Of a stretch of DNA of 17,080 nt, positions 1 through 8,035 are shown piece by piece. Every line of letters starts with the position of its first letter. Positions within the stretch are counted from its first letter, which is position 1. Under the pieces are notes generated by a model, which had not been told where the DNA came from, made no database searches, and worked only from the letters and a program-made list of their open reading frames with translations. Location: contig CAYRIQ010000018.1 in the NCBI GenBank assembly GCA_964424505.1, forward strand, positions 1 through 17,080, in the 5' to 3' direction. This stretch comes from CAJBLF01 sp964424505 (lineage in GTDB: Bacteria; Patescibacteriota; Gracilibacteria; Absconditabacterales; Absconditicoccaceae). A program made the position numbers and the translations under genes.

Positions 1-84
1 ATAAAAAAATAGTAGATAAAGTAGTTTTCTCCTACTGTTTCTGTCTATTTTAGCTACACATTTTCTTCTATTAGGCCTTTAATT

Positions 85-117
85 AAAAAAATCTTGCTCT
101 TGAGAGCAAGATTTTTT
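85..117. terminator. Bidirectional intrinsic terminator
   Basis: A perfect 10-bp stem (91-100 with 103-112) with a 2-nt loop has an A-run on its left and a T-run on its right, so it can act on both strands. It lies just downstream of the minus-strand sigma-4/HARE gene that ends at 134 and is its likely terminator. Bases 1-84 hold no gene I can support. One plus frame stays open from the left edge to a TAG at 51-53 and could be the tail of an upstream gene, but it is too short to judge. Confidence 0.85.
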
Positions 118-133
118 GGTAAATATATGCTGT

Positions 134-1231
134 TTACTTTTTTGATTTGATAAGCTCGTATACTCCTTTTTCTACTCTTTTGAATAAGTCTTTGTATTTT
201 TGAAGATTGAGCATAACGGTATTTGGACTGACCATTTTTTCTTTGAGCATTTCTTTGCAAAGTTCTCTTACATTCATAGCTCTGTCGTTTTTTTCAAATA
301 TTCTTACTAAAATTTCTTTGACCATACCACCTTCATATCCTCGTTCTTTGAGACCATAAATACCTAGTCATAAATTTACAAAAAGGTCATTGTTTTTTAC
401 TAGTTCATTGTGAATAGTATTTATTTTAACATTTTTTGCTGGAAACCATTCCATAATTTTTGCTGGTAATTCTTGGTAATGAACTGGTTTATTTACTCTT
501 CTCATTGTGTAAAGAACTTTTAATTTTATTGTTTTTGGATTGACATCAGCAAATGTTGGTAAACCTATTTTTCCATCAAATACATTGATCTCTCTAATAG
601 ATTCAAAAAAGTTTACGTAAAACAGATCATTTTTCATATAATGAATCTCTTTGTAATCTTTTGCAAAATTTTCTTTCATCCATCCAATAAATTCGTATAA
701 GTCTTGGCTTTTAGCTCTTTTTTCAAAATATGTAGCCATAGTAAGCACCATCTTTGTCAAAAGATCTTCATAAAGTGGCTCTAGATAAAATGCTTTATTG
801 AGATATTTATTTCTTTTGAGATATGTTACATCAAAATCTGAAACAAGAATTAATTTAAGTTCTTGTTTGGAAAATTTGAATATATTTTTATTGACGAGTT
901 TAGAGATCAATATATCTTCACAAAGTAATCATCCATGGACATCAAGTACTTTTTTTGCTTCTTGAAGTACTTCCATATACGTATCATTACCAACAATAAG
1001 TCTTCTAAATCTCATCAATGCTTGTGTTTCAATTTGTCTAATTCTTTCTCTTGTCAATGAGTATTCCTTGCCAATTCTTTGGAGTGGAATCTCTTTTGAT
1101 CCATCGAGACCAAATTTTTTCATAAGTACTAATCTTTCTTTTGGTTTACAGTATATTAAAATGTCCTTCAAATTTGTTGTTTCGATATCTACTTTGAGTT
1201 TTTTATCGTCCATTTTTACGTTGAAGTTCAT
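134..1231 (-). CDS. Sigma-70 region 4 protein with tandem HARE-type winged helices
   Basis: 365 aa, ATG start to TAA, with two in-frame TGA (Gly) codons at 929-931 and 368-370. Residues about 28-85 resemble sigma-70 region 4: a KFGLDG stretch followed by the helix-turn-helix core LTRERIRQIETQALMR. Regions 1-3 of a true sigma factor are absent. Residues about 235-295 and 300-362 each look like a HARE-HTH or RpoE-delta type winged helix, with a helix after 'KPVHYQEL' or 'AMNVRELC' and a closing 'GIYGL' or 'GVYEL'. The roughly 140 residues between are charged and unassigned. The likely role is binding DNA or RNA polymerase as a transcription factor, possibly like the Gram-positive delta subunit; this is inferred from the domains. 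It is the last gene of a minus-strand series and is followed by the terminator at 85-117. A promoter-like sequence lies upstream. The start has no Shine-Dalgarno sequence. Confidence 0.85.
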
Positions 1232-1291
1232 TGTTTTTTAATTTATTTAAATAAATATGTAGTATAAAAAATTATTTTATCTTTCCTAATC

Positions 1292-1319
1292 AGGATAAGA
1301 ATTTGCATCTTAATGTCAA
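1292..1319 (-). promoter_or_regulatory. Candidate promoter of the sigma-4/HARE gene
   Basis: On the minus strand a perfect -35 box TTGACA (1314-1319) is followed after 16 bp by TATCCT (1292-1297). It lies in the 137-bp gap between ychF and the sigma-4/HARE gene, so that gene may be transcribed separately from ychF. The -10 box is weak, and the gap also holds a poor stem (1277-1281 with 1294-1298) that could instead be part of a ychF terminator. Confidence 0.35.
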
Positions 1320-1368
1320 GAGATTGTTCAGATATTTTTTTTAATGCTTATGTCCTATAAATATATGA

Positions 1369-2478
1369 TTATGTGTTGAATTTGAAAATAATACAATCAC
1401 CATCTTGTACAATATATTCTTTTCCCTCCAATTTTACGAGTCATTTCTCTTTGGATTTGGACCAAGAACCATAAAGGACTAAGTCGTTATATTTTACTAT
1501 TTCTGCCTTAATAAATCCCTTTTCAAAATCTGTATGAATTGCGCCTGCAGCTTGTGGAGCTGTGGATCCAATAGGTATTGTCCATGATTTTGTCTCTTTT
1601 TCTCCTGTGGTAAAATAGTACATAAGTCCTACTTTTTCAAATCACAATTTGATGAGATCATTGAGTGTCGGAATGTGTGTTACTTTATCTATACTTAGTA
1701 GCTCCCTGATAAATTCATCTTTTTCTTCATCATCCATTTCCATCATTTCAGCTTCTAATTTTGCACATACAATAGCGACAGGACTTTGTAATTTTTCCAT
1801 ATATTCGTTTGCTATTTCATGCGCAAATGGAATATCTTCTTGTCAAATATTTATCGCGTAAACAATAGGTTTCGTAGTTAGGAAGTTGTATGATTTAATC
1901 AATTTTTCGTCGTCTTTTGTCAGTGTATTTTTTATATTATGTGAAATTTTTCCTTGGATCAATGCCGTTTGGATTTCCATTAAAATCTCTACAAGTCTTA
2001 CCTCGTCTTTATTTCATTTCCCCATTTTTGTCTTTTTTGCAAGATTGGACAAGTTTCTGTCAATGATTTCTAAGTCTGAAAAAATCAATTCTGTATTGAT
2101 GATTTCGACATCTCTCATCGGATCGACCGCTCATTCTACGTGAACGACTTCACTATCCTTAAAGTATCTCAATACTTGCACTATGGCGTCTACCTCTCTG
2201 ATATGTGAGAGAAATTTATTTCCTAGGCCTTCTCCTTTGCTTGCTCATTTTACTAGACCAGCAATATCAACAAATTCTATACTGGAATATATTTTCTTTT
2301 TTGATTGTGATATCTCAGCTAGCTTATCAACCCTAGGATCTTTGACATCGACGATACCTATATTTGGATCTATAGTGCAGAATGGAAAATTTTCTGCAGG
2401 CGCAGCATAAGATTTGGTGAGTGCATTGAAAAGTGTAGATTTGCCGATGTTTGGCATTCAGACGATTCAGATTTTCAT
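1369..2478 (-). CDS. ychF: Ribosome-binding ATPase YchF (Obg family)
   Basis: 369 aa, the family's normal length (about 363), from ATG to TAA. The protein is an Obg-like P-loop NTPase that binds the 70S ribosome and hydrolyses ATP. Visible parts are the P-loop GIVGMPNIGKST (residues 4-15), where two of the glycines are TGA; the G2-like DP segment; G3 'DIAGLVKGA' with TGA for the glycine after the Lys; an inserted coiled-coil region; and a C-terminal TGS domain with 'AAGAIHTDFEKGFIKAEIV' and an ending in QDGDCIIFKFN. The start is fixed by the P-loop: starting at the next ATG (2457) would cut the P-loop off. The G4 motif reads NIGQED where the family has NxxE, either a Q for E change or a shift of one residue. 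It lies 60 bp after rlmE on the same strand. Confidence 0.97.
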
Positions 2479-2488
2479 AATACATAAT

Positions 2489-2512
2489 GAAACGATAAAA
2501 CGAATAACTGGG
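2489..2512. repeat. Degenerate 8-bp repeat remnant upstream of ychF
   Basis: GAAACGAT followed by AAAACGAA and a TAACTGGGAC tail resembles the 8-bp tandem repeat inside the neighbouring peptidase gene (3513-3544), which also ends in GGGACAAT. It lies in the 60-bp rlmE-ychF gap. It is only two degenerate units long, so the relationship is suggestive. Confidence 0.35.
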
Positions 2513-2538
2513 ACGGGGTAGAAGGAGATTTTTTTTCA

Positions 2539-3147
2539 TTAAAACCTTATCACATAAATTTCTTTACTTTCTTTTCTGCAAGCGTCTGGTTTGAGTGTTT
2601 TGATATGTTTACCACCAAACTCATCTTTCATTTCTTTGATGAACTCTTCGAATCCTGGTCCCATGAAGAGTTTGATGACAAATTTTCCGTCTGGTTTGAG
2701 AAGGTTTTTGATGATTGGCTTTACATATTCGAGAAGTTCAAAAAGTCTCATTGCATCTACATCTTTGACTCCCATTGTATTTGGTGCCATATCGCATTGA
2801 ATCACATCGACTTTTTCTATATGATTTTCTGTCAAAATATCTTTGATATGATCTACATCTTGGATGTCGGCTTTGTAAGTTTTTACTCCTGGAAGATTGA
2901 GGTTGACGTCTTGGATATCTATACCCAAAATTTTATAATCAGCTATATGATTTTTGTTCATAAAATTGACTACGTATTGAATCCAACTTCATGGAGCACA
3001 TCCTATATCCATGATGGTTTTTGTATGTTTATCAAAAAGGTGAAATTTATTTTGGATTTCTTCCAGCTTAAATGCGCTTCTTGCTTTATATCATTCTTTT
3101 TTTGCTTGTTTGAAATAATGATCTTGGACATTGAATTTAAATGTCAT
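2539..3147 (-). CDS. rlmE: 23S rRNA (uridine-2'-O)-methyltransferase RlmE (FtsJ/RrmJ)
   Basis: 202 aa, close to the E. coli length of about 209, from ATG to TAA. The family methylates the 2'-OH of U2552 in the 23S rRNA A-loop using SAM, a late step of large-subunit assembly. The sequence shows the substrate-binding 'KKEGYKARSAFKL', SAM motif I 'DIGCAPGSW', 'GIDIQD', and the catalytic K-D-K-E set: Lys in GYKARS, Asp in VIQCDMAP, Lys in FVIKLF, and Glu in RKESKEIYV. In-frame TGA encodes the Gly of KEGYK (3091-3093) and the Gly of CAPGSW (2989-2991), both near-invariant in the family. It sits between the peptidase (32-bp gap) and ychF (60-bp gap), probably in one transcript. The start has no Shine-Dalgarno sequence. 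Confidence 0.97.
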
Positions 3148-3179
3148 GGTACGATATAATAATTAAAATTTAGTATCTC

Positions 3180-3803
3180 TTACTTATGGATTTTATTTGA
3201 AAAAACAAATTTTCTTAATTCTTTTTTTGTGTTTTTGTAATCTGGACAAAATGTTTCTACTAAATCTCGAAATTTTTTGCTGTGATTTTTGATTTTTAAA
3301 TGACATGCTTCATGGATGATAACGTATTTGATGTATTTGGTTGGGAGGTGAACGAGATCAATATTCAGTGAAATTTTTTGGTCATACGTACAACTTCATC
3401 GTTTGGAAATGGTTTTTCTGAAGCTAAGTTTTGTGGGAGCTATTCATAATTTTTGGCTATAAACCTCTAATATCGGTATCGTATATTCTTTCAAAATTTC
3501 TTTTAAAACTGTGGAACGATGAAACGATGGAACGATGGGACAATTGCTGCGGTTTTTTTTTGGTGGATATTGTTTGTCGAAATTTTTTATCGGCACTTGT
3601 TCGCCAAAAAGTACTATGCTCTCTTGTTGGATAGGATCAATATGTGTTTTTTTGTTGTAACGATTGAGAAGCTTTTGTCCTTTCTCAATCATAATAGTTT
3701 CAAATTCTTTTCATTTTTTGGATAGCGGAATGGTGATTAGGAGATTCCCGTCCTTATCTATTCTTGCGTATCCGTGTCTGATAGGTTTATAGGTTATTTG
3801 CAT
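3180..3803 (-). CDS. YgjP-type zinc metallopeptidase (DUF45/WLM-like)
   Basis: 207 aa, ATG to TAA. The zinc site is HEACH with a third His in 'KNHSKKF', the usual HExxH...NHS..F pattern of YgjP/DUF45 metal-dependent hydrolases. Upstream is 'KRGSC', where the family usually has WGSC, so the Trp is replaced by Arg. The N-terminal half is the expected beta-rich region with 'IRHGYARI' and 'LFGEQVPIK'. Between the two halves is a Pro/Lys/Arg-rich stretch (NRSNCPIVPSFHRST) encoded by the 8-bp tandem repeat at 3513-3544. It looks like an in-frame insertion in a loop. The substrate of this family is not well established; SprT/M48-like proteolysis is inferred from the fold. It is probably first in a transcript with rlmE and ychF. 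Confidence 0.88.
3513..3544. repeat. 8-bp tandem repeat (4 units) inside a coding region
   Basis: Four consecutive 8-bp units, GGAACGAT, GAAACGAT, GGAACGAT and GGGACAAT. The period is not a multiple of three, but three units make 24 bp, so the reading frame of the minus-strand peptidase survives and the repeat contributes 'VPSFHRST'. A degenerate relative lies at 2489-2512 in the intergenic space before ychF, so the element is probably dispersed in the genome. Confidence 0.75.
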
Positions 3804-3892
3804 ATTATATGACAACAATTGGCAAAATCTTACTCAAGATTTATATGTTTTGTTGATGTGAAGGCAATGGTAATTCAATATATAAAAAAGTA

Positions 3893-3920
3893 TTGACTTT
3901 TTGTGTGTAATGATTATGTA
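3893..3920 (+). promoter_or_regulatory. Candidate promoter of the small Gly-free gene
   Basis: TTGACT (3893-3898), a 16-bp spacer and TATGTA (3915-3920) lie 23 bp before the ATG at 3944. This is the 140-bp divergent region between the peptidase and the small gene. The gene must have its own promoter because both neighbours run the other way. Confidence 0.5.
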
Positions 3921-3943
3921 TATATCATAAATATATTAAATTT

Positions 3944-4150
3944 ATGTTGATGAAAGAATTACGTGAATTTTTACTACAAAAATTGGATAGAGACCTCTCT
4001 CCAATTGAAAAGCGTAAAATTCATATAGATTTTAAGTATATTGTAGATGTATTGTCTAAAGAATTTGAAGTACCCCGTTCAGCTTTATTTTTGATTAAAG
4101 ATGATCAGGAATGTCCAGATTCTTTATTGGATTATATTCATACAATGTAG
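3944..4150 (+). CDS. Small charged protein of unknown function
   Basis: 68 aa, ATG to TAG. An alternative ATG two codons in (3950) is equally possible. I do not recognise a family. The protein is rich in Leu, Lys, Glu and Asp, looks alpha-helical with an N-terminal amphipathic stretch, has a single Cys, no predicted membrane segment, and no glycine at all, so it contains no TGA codon. It is a single-gene unit: a candidate promoter lies just upstream and a clear terminator 18 bp downstream, with oppositely oriented genes on both sides. The isolated unit and intact frame support a real gene. The role could be regulatory or toxin/antitoxin-like, but nothing in the sequence shows this. Confidence 0.75.
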   Translation: MLMKELREFLLQKLDRDLSPIEKRKIHIDFKYIVDVLSKEFEVPRSALFLIKDDQECPDSLLDYIHTM

Positions 4151-4168
4151 TTATTGTCTTAAAATGTA

Positions 4169-4195
4169 AAGTCTCTGTTTTACGGAGACTTTTTT
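4169..4195 (+). terminator. Intrinsic terminator of the small gene
   Basis: Stem AAGTCTC (4169-4175) pairs with GAGACTT (4185-4191) around a 9-nt loop, and the T-run continues to 4195. It lies 18 bp after the TAG of the small plus-strand gene. The run of T at 4221-4229 is outside the structure. Confidence 0.85.
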
Positions 4196-4248
4196 GGTGT
4201 GCAAATTTTAGCACAACCTCTTTTTTTTTCTTTTAGATTGCTTATATA

Positions 4249-5325
4249 TTAATAATATAATTCTCCAGGTTCTCTTCTAGGGGGATAGTAAGTAAGTCAT
4301 TTGATAATTTCACATATGTATGTGTCTGGTATATACGATTCTTCATCATCTCAATATGGCCTTTCTCATTTATCATATTCTTCTTTCATGTTTTCTCATT
4401 CAATTTTTTTTGCTTTCCCAAAATCGATAATCACTGGAATTATTGTATCATTTTTTTGTGTAAACATGATATTACTTGTATTCCCTCATAAATCTCTGTG
4501 AAATAATCCTGCCTTATGACATTCATGTAAAAAATCTTTTATTTTTTTTTGTATAATCCATCATTCGTTTTGGTTGAATATTGGAGAACATAGCTCTTCA
4601 TCATAATATATTTTTTCTATAGTTTTATCATAATTTTCTTTATTTAATAATGCTATGTTTGCTGTTCATGTATATTTTTGGATTATTGTTTCTCAGTTTT
4701 CATTTAAAAAATTAACAATTTTATACATTATTTCTCTTGCTTCTGTATCATTTTTAAAATTAAATATGCTGGCTTTTTGTATATTTTTTTTATCCATATT
4801 TTTGTTTATTCCTTCAATATAATTGAAAAATTTGACATATTTGTCTTTAAATTTTCGATAAAATCGTTCAGCAATTTTTTCTGTTTTTAAATTAAACAAT
4901 GTTTTCCCATCGATGTATTCCATTAAAAAATATTTTCCGTTGGTTGTGTCTATTTCTCATAATGTTTCTGGTACTTTTATGCCTGTTGTACTTTTTTTTG
5001 TAATTTCTCAAAAAGATTTTTGTAATTCTATTTCTTCTGAGAGATTATTATCAAAACGTTTTTTAATAGCTAAAAATATTTTTTTTTCTTTGTTGGGTAG
5101 TTCTATTTCTATTTTGTATACCGTTCACTCTTTTCATTCTGCTATATATTCCATTTCATTTTTTTCAATTTTTTCTTTTGTTTGTTTAAATATATATTTT
5201 CATAAATGTAAAAATATATCTTCATCTCATATAATGTTTTGAAGATTTTGTTTTACTTTTTGGGATATTTTTGCTGTATTATTTGCTGTATTATTTGTTG
5301 TTTTAGTTATTTTTTCTATTTTCAT
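4249..5325 (-). CDS. Stand-alone protein-kinase-like (PKL) protein
   Basis: 358 aa, ATG to TAA, with many in-frame TGA. The first 45 residues are Thr/Asn/Lys-rich and look disordered. A kinase fold follows: glycine-rich loop 'EGKEGTVYK' (about residue 61), beta-3 lysine in 'FLAIKK', an alpha-C Glu in 'EEIELQKSF', hinge 'FLMEYIDGKTL', catalytic loop 'HRDLGGNTSN', where the first Gly of GGN is TGA, and metal-binding 'IIDFGKAKK'. All key catalytic residues of a Hanks or RIO-like kinase are present, so it should be active on protein or a small molecule. The HRD loop lacks the KP of HRDLKPEN and is closer to atypical kinases. There is no membrane segment or sensor domain. The gene is single, with its own near-consensus promoter. 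The substrate is unknown. Confidence is high in the fold and moderate in protein-kinase activity. Confidence 0.85.
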
Positions 5326-5357
5326 AATACTGTTTTATATAAAAAATTATCTTTTAA

Positions 5358-5386
5358 AGTATATCCAGAATTGTTTTTTTTGTCAA
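5358..5386 (-). promoter_or_regulatory. Near-consensus promoter of the kinase gene
   Basis: On the minus strand -35 TTGACA (5381-5386), an exact 17-bp spacer and -10 TATACT (5358-5363) lie 32 bp upstream of the kinase ATG. It matches the sigma-70 consensus at 11 of 12 positions, the strongest promoter I see in the window. Confidence 0.75.
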
Positions 5387-5419
5387 ATTTTGTGGTGACG
5401 GCTAAAAAAACTTAATAAC

Positions 5420-5442
5420 AAAAAACCCACTTGAGTGGGTTT
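5420..5442 (-). terminator. Intrinsic terminator after eno
   Basis: A 9-bp stem (5423-5431 with 5434-5442) has a 2-nt loop. On the minus strand the stem is followed by six U from the A-run 5420-5425. It lies 21 bp past the eno stop codon and closes the minus-strand run 5464-8617. Confidence 0.85.
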
Positions 5443-5463
5443 ATTACGTATATTGTGGTTTTA

Positions 5464-6717
5464 TTATTTTCCGTACTTACTTGTGTTTCCTAGATTTTCT
5501 TCGATTCTCAATAACTGATTGTACTTACAAATTCTATCGGTTCTACTTGCTGACCCTGTCTTGATAAATCCTGTATTTAATGCAACTGCTAAGTCAGCGA
5601 TGAATGTGTCTTCAGATTCTCCTGATCTGTGAGACATGATAGCATTCATTTCGTGAGATTGAGCCATACGTACACAGTCGATAGTCTCTGATACGGTTCA
5701 GATTTGATTTAATTTTATAAGAATAGCATTGGCCATATTTTGATCTATTCCTATTTGTAATCTTTGCATATTGGTTACAAAAAGATCGTCACCAACCAAC
5801 ATAATTTTGTCTTTCAACTCTTTGGTAATTTCTTTCCAGCCATCGAAATCATCTTCTGCCATACCATCTTCGATAGATATTATAGGATATTTTTCTACTC
5901 GGCTTTTGTAGAGTTGTACCAGTTCAGAGTGAGTGAGTGATGTACCTTCTCCTTCAAGAGTATACATCCCATTTTTATAAAATTCTGAAGCTGCACAGTC
6001 GAGTGCTAATTTTATTTTTCCTGTATATCAAGCTTTGTCTATTGCTTGCATAATGACTTGTAATGCTTCTTCATTGCTTCCAAGATTTGGTGCGTATCCT
6101 CATTCATCGCCTACTCATGTATTGTACTTTTTTTCTTGTAATATTTTTTTCAAGTGATGAAATACTTCAGCTCCCATCCTTAATCCTTCGTGAAAATTTG
6201 GTGCTTCAACAGGGACAATCATAAACTCCTGGATATCTACATTGTTGTCTGCATGTGATCCTCAGTTTAAAATATTCATCATTGGTAATGGTAGTGTAAC
6301 TCCGTTGTTGTTTCCTATATATTCGTAAATCCACTGTCCTTCTGCTTTTGCACAAGCAACTACAAATGCCATAGATACTCATAAAATTGCGTTTGCTCAA
6401 AGGTGTGATTTGTTTGCTGTGCCGTCAAGTTTCAATAATACTTCGTCAAGAGCTCTATAATCAGTAAATTCTTTTCCAATTATTTCGTTTTTTATGATCG
6501 TATTTACATTGGCTACCGCAGTACGTGTGCCTTTTCCTAAATATCTTGTAATATCATTGTCTCTTAACTCGAGTGCTTCATGGATTCATGTTGATGCTCC
6601 AGAAGGGACTATTGCTCTTCATATGATTCCATTGTCCAAGGTTATATCTACTTCTACTGTAGGATTTCCTCTAGAATCTAAAACTTCACGTCCGTGAACA
6701 TTTTTAATGTTGTACAT
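5464..6717 (-). CDS. eno: Enolase (phosphopyruvate hydratase)
   Basis: 417 aa, ATG to TAA, near the usual 420-430. It converts 2-phosphoglycerate to phosphoenolpyruvate with two Mg2+ ions in the cytosol. Seen in order: 'GREVLDSRGNPTVEVD', the mobile loop 'VPSGASTG', 'NGGSHADNNVDIQEFMIVP', proton-transfer region 'GDEGGYAPN', and the metal ligands Asp in 'LALDCAASEF', Glu in 'SIEDGMAEDD' and Asp in 'LVGDDLFVTN'. The catalytic Lys is in 'AILIKLNQIGTV', where the Gly is a TGA codon at 5698-5700, and the C-terminal 'MSHRSGESED' is intact. In-frame TGA occurs through the gene. It is last in a minus-strand run after yigZ (78-bp gap). PPDK at the other end of the window uses its product. The 5' untranslated region has no Shine-Dalgarno sequence. 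Confidence 0.98.
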
Positions 6718-6795
6718 AATATACTAATAAAAAAATAAAATGTGTATAGTAGCTGGTCTCGTATATCGTTCTTGTTTTTCTTTTCAAGAAGTTTT

Positions 6796-7434
6796 TTATA
6801 TTGCAATTTGTCCTTTGGAATTTTCAAGAAGTTCTTTTTTGAAAGTTTCAATATATCAGATATTGATACGTATTTCACTTGTTATCTCTTTATCGCATAT
6901 TTCATGTATTATTTTTCCATCATATTTATTGATAAGGTTTCTGACGATGTGGACAAGATCAAATCTATATGTACATATTATAATTTTTGTGATTTCATGT
7001 TCTTCAATGTTGGCGTGCTCGATGACTTGTTTTGCTGATTCCATGTACGCTTGGATTAACCCTCCAACGCCAAGTAATGTTCCACCAAAATATCTTGTTA
7101 TGACGATCAGTACATTGTGTAATGTATATTTTTCTATCATACTCATTATCGGTTTTCCTGCGGTGTTTGTGGGCTCGCCATCATCAAATGTTTTGTTGTG
7201 TTTGCTCGTATACACTGGAGTGCCAAAGATATCAAAATTCATATGTATTTCGTATCTGTAGGCAAAACAATGATGGGTAGCATCAGGATATTTTTGAATG
7301 ATATCATGAATGTATTTATCAGCTTCTTCTTTATTGGTTATATGAAAAATATTTCAGATAAATCTTGATCATTTGATTTTGGAAATTTCATGTTCGCTGT
7401 GTTTATTTACGGTTTGATATAAACTTTTGATCAA
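6796..7434 (-). CDS. yigZ: YigZ/IMPACT-family protein
   Basis: About 212 aa, close to E. coli YigZ (about 204), ending in TAA. Hallmarks are 'KGSRFIGNI' (both Gly as TGA, at 7369-7371 and 7354-7356), 'DATHHCFAYR', 'DDGEPTNTAGKPI', and 'ITRYFGGTLLGVGGLIQAY', followed by a ferredoxin-like C-terminal domain. The family is linked to translation control: eukaryotic IMPACT binds Gcn1, while the bacterial role is poorly known. No ATG lies upstream of the conserved region before the TAA of tsaC in the same frame. The best start is TTG at 7432-7434, giving a 30-bp gap; an ATT or ATC start nearby is also possible. It is in a run with tsaC and eno. Confidence 0.92.
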
Positions 7435-7464
7435 AGGGAAATGCTTATAGATAAAATGGAAGAG

Positions 7465-7992
7465 TTATCTTTCAATGATCTTGTTGGCTACTAAATCTAT
7501 CAATACAGAGGGTTTTCCTCATAACGTTCCTCCATCAATGATATAGTCTACTTGATCATATATTTGTTTTGGGATATCAGTAATGTTGGTGACAATCGGT
7601 TCTCCACTAATATTACATGATGTAGTAATAAATGGCTCTTGTATCGTTTCTACAAATGTTTGAAATGGATGCTTAATGATTCTTATCCCTGGTGTTGTAT
7701 AATTGAAAATATAGGTAACTCCATGGTATTTTTTTAATAATTTTTGTAGTGTTTTTATATCTGCATGTGGAAATTCTTTTTGTATTCGAGCAAAATTGGG
7801 TCCAATTATGGAAAACATTTTTTGCTGATCTCTGTTTTTGATAGTAAAAATTTTGTCTACTTGTTTTGGTGTATATATACTTCATATACCATATACTGTA
7901 TCAGTCGGATAGATAAATATTTTCCCTGCTTTTGCTTCAGCGATATAGGTTTTTTGGTCGCTAATAAATTGGTCTCGTGTGATGATTTTCAT
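7465..7992 (-). CDS. tsaC: L-threonylcarbamoyladenylate synthase (TsaC/Sua5/YrdC)
   Basis: 175 aa, ATG to TAA, the short YrdC-only type without the C-terminal Sua5 domain. It makes threonylcarbamoyl-AMP from Thr, bicarbonate and ATP for the t6A37 modification of ANN-reading tRNAs. Motifs are 'FIYPTDTVYGIGS' (the second Gly is TGA at 7882-7884), 'KNRDQQKMFSIIG' corresponding to the Kx(R)...Pl strand, 'TPGIRIIKHP', 'TSCNISGEP' (family SANxSG), and 'IIDGGTLGGKPSVLIDL', with a Gly as TGA at 7519-7521. The start follows the membrane-protein gene by 43 bp, and yigZ starts 30 bp after its stop. No partner genes (TsaB, TsaD, TsaE) are in the window. Confidence 0.95.
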
Positions 7993-8035
7993 ACAAAAAA
8001 GTTAAGAAATAGAGCTTTATTTTGGTTGCCATATA

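Noticed and set aside
1277..1298. Stem followed by a U-rich tract as a ychF terminator
   Set aside because: Only 5 bp of clean stem with a bulge, overlapping a better promoter candidate. Mentioned only as an alternative.
2605..3159. 184-codon plus-strand frame opposite rlmE
   Set aside because: It is a Phe/Ile/His-rich translation antisense to a complete rlmE with all four catalytic residues.
6740..7261. Long plus-strand open frame opposite yigZ
   Set aside because: It is antisense to the highly conserved IMPACT-family gene and has no family features. It is open because TCA/TGA and A/T-rich codons leave few stops on the opposite strand.
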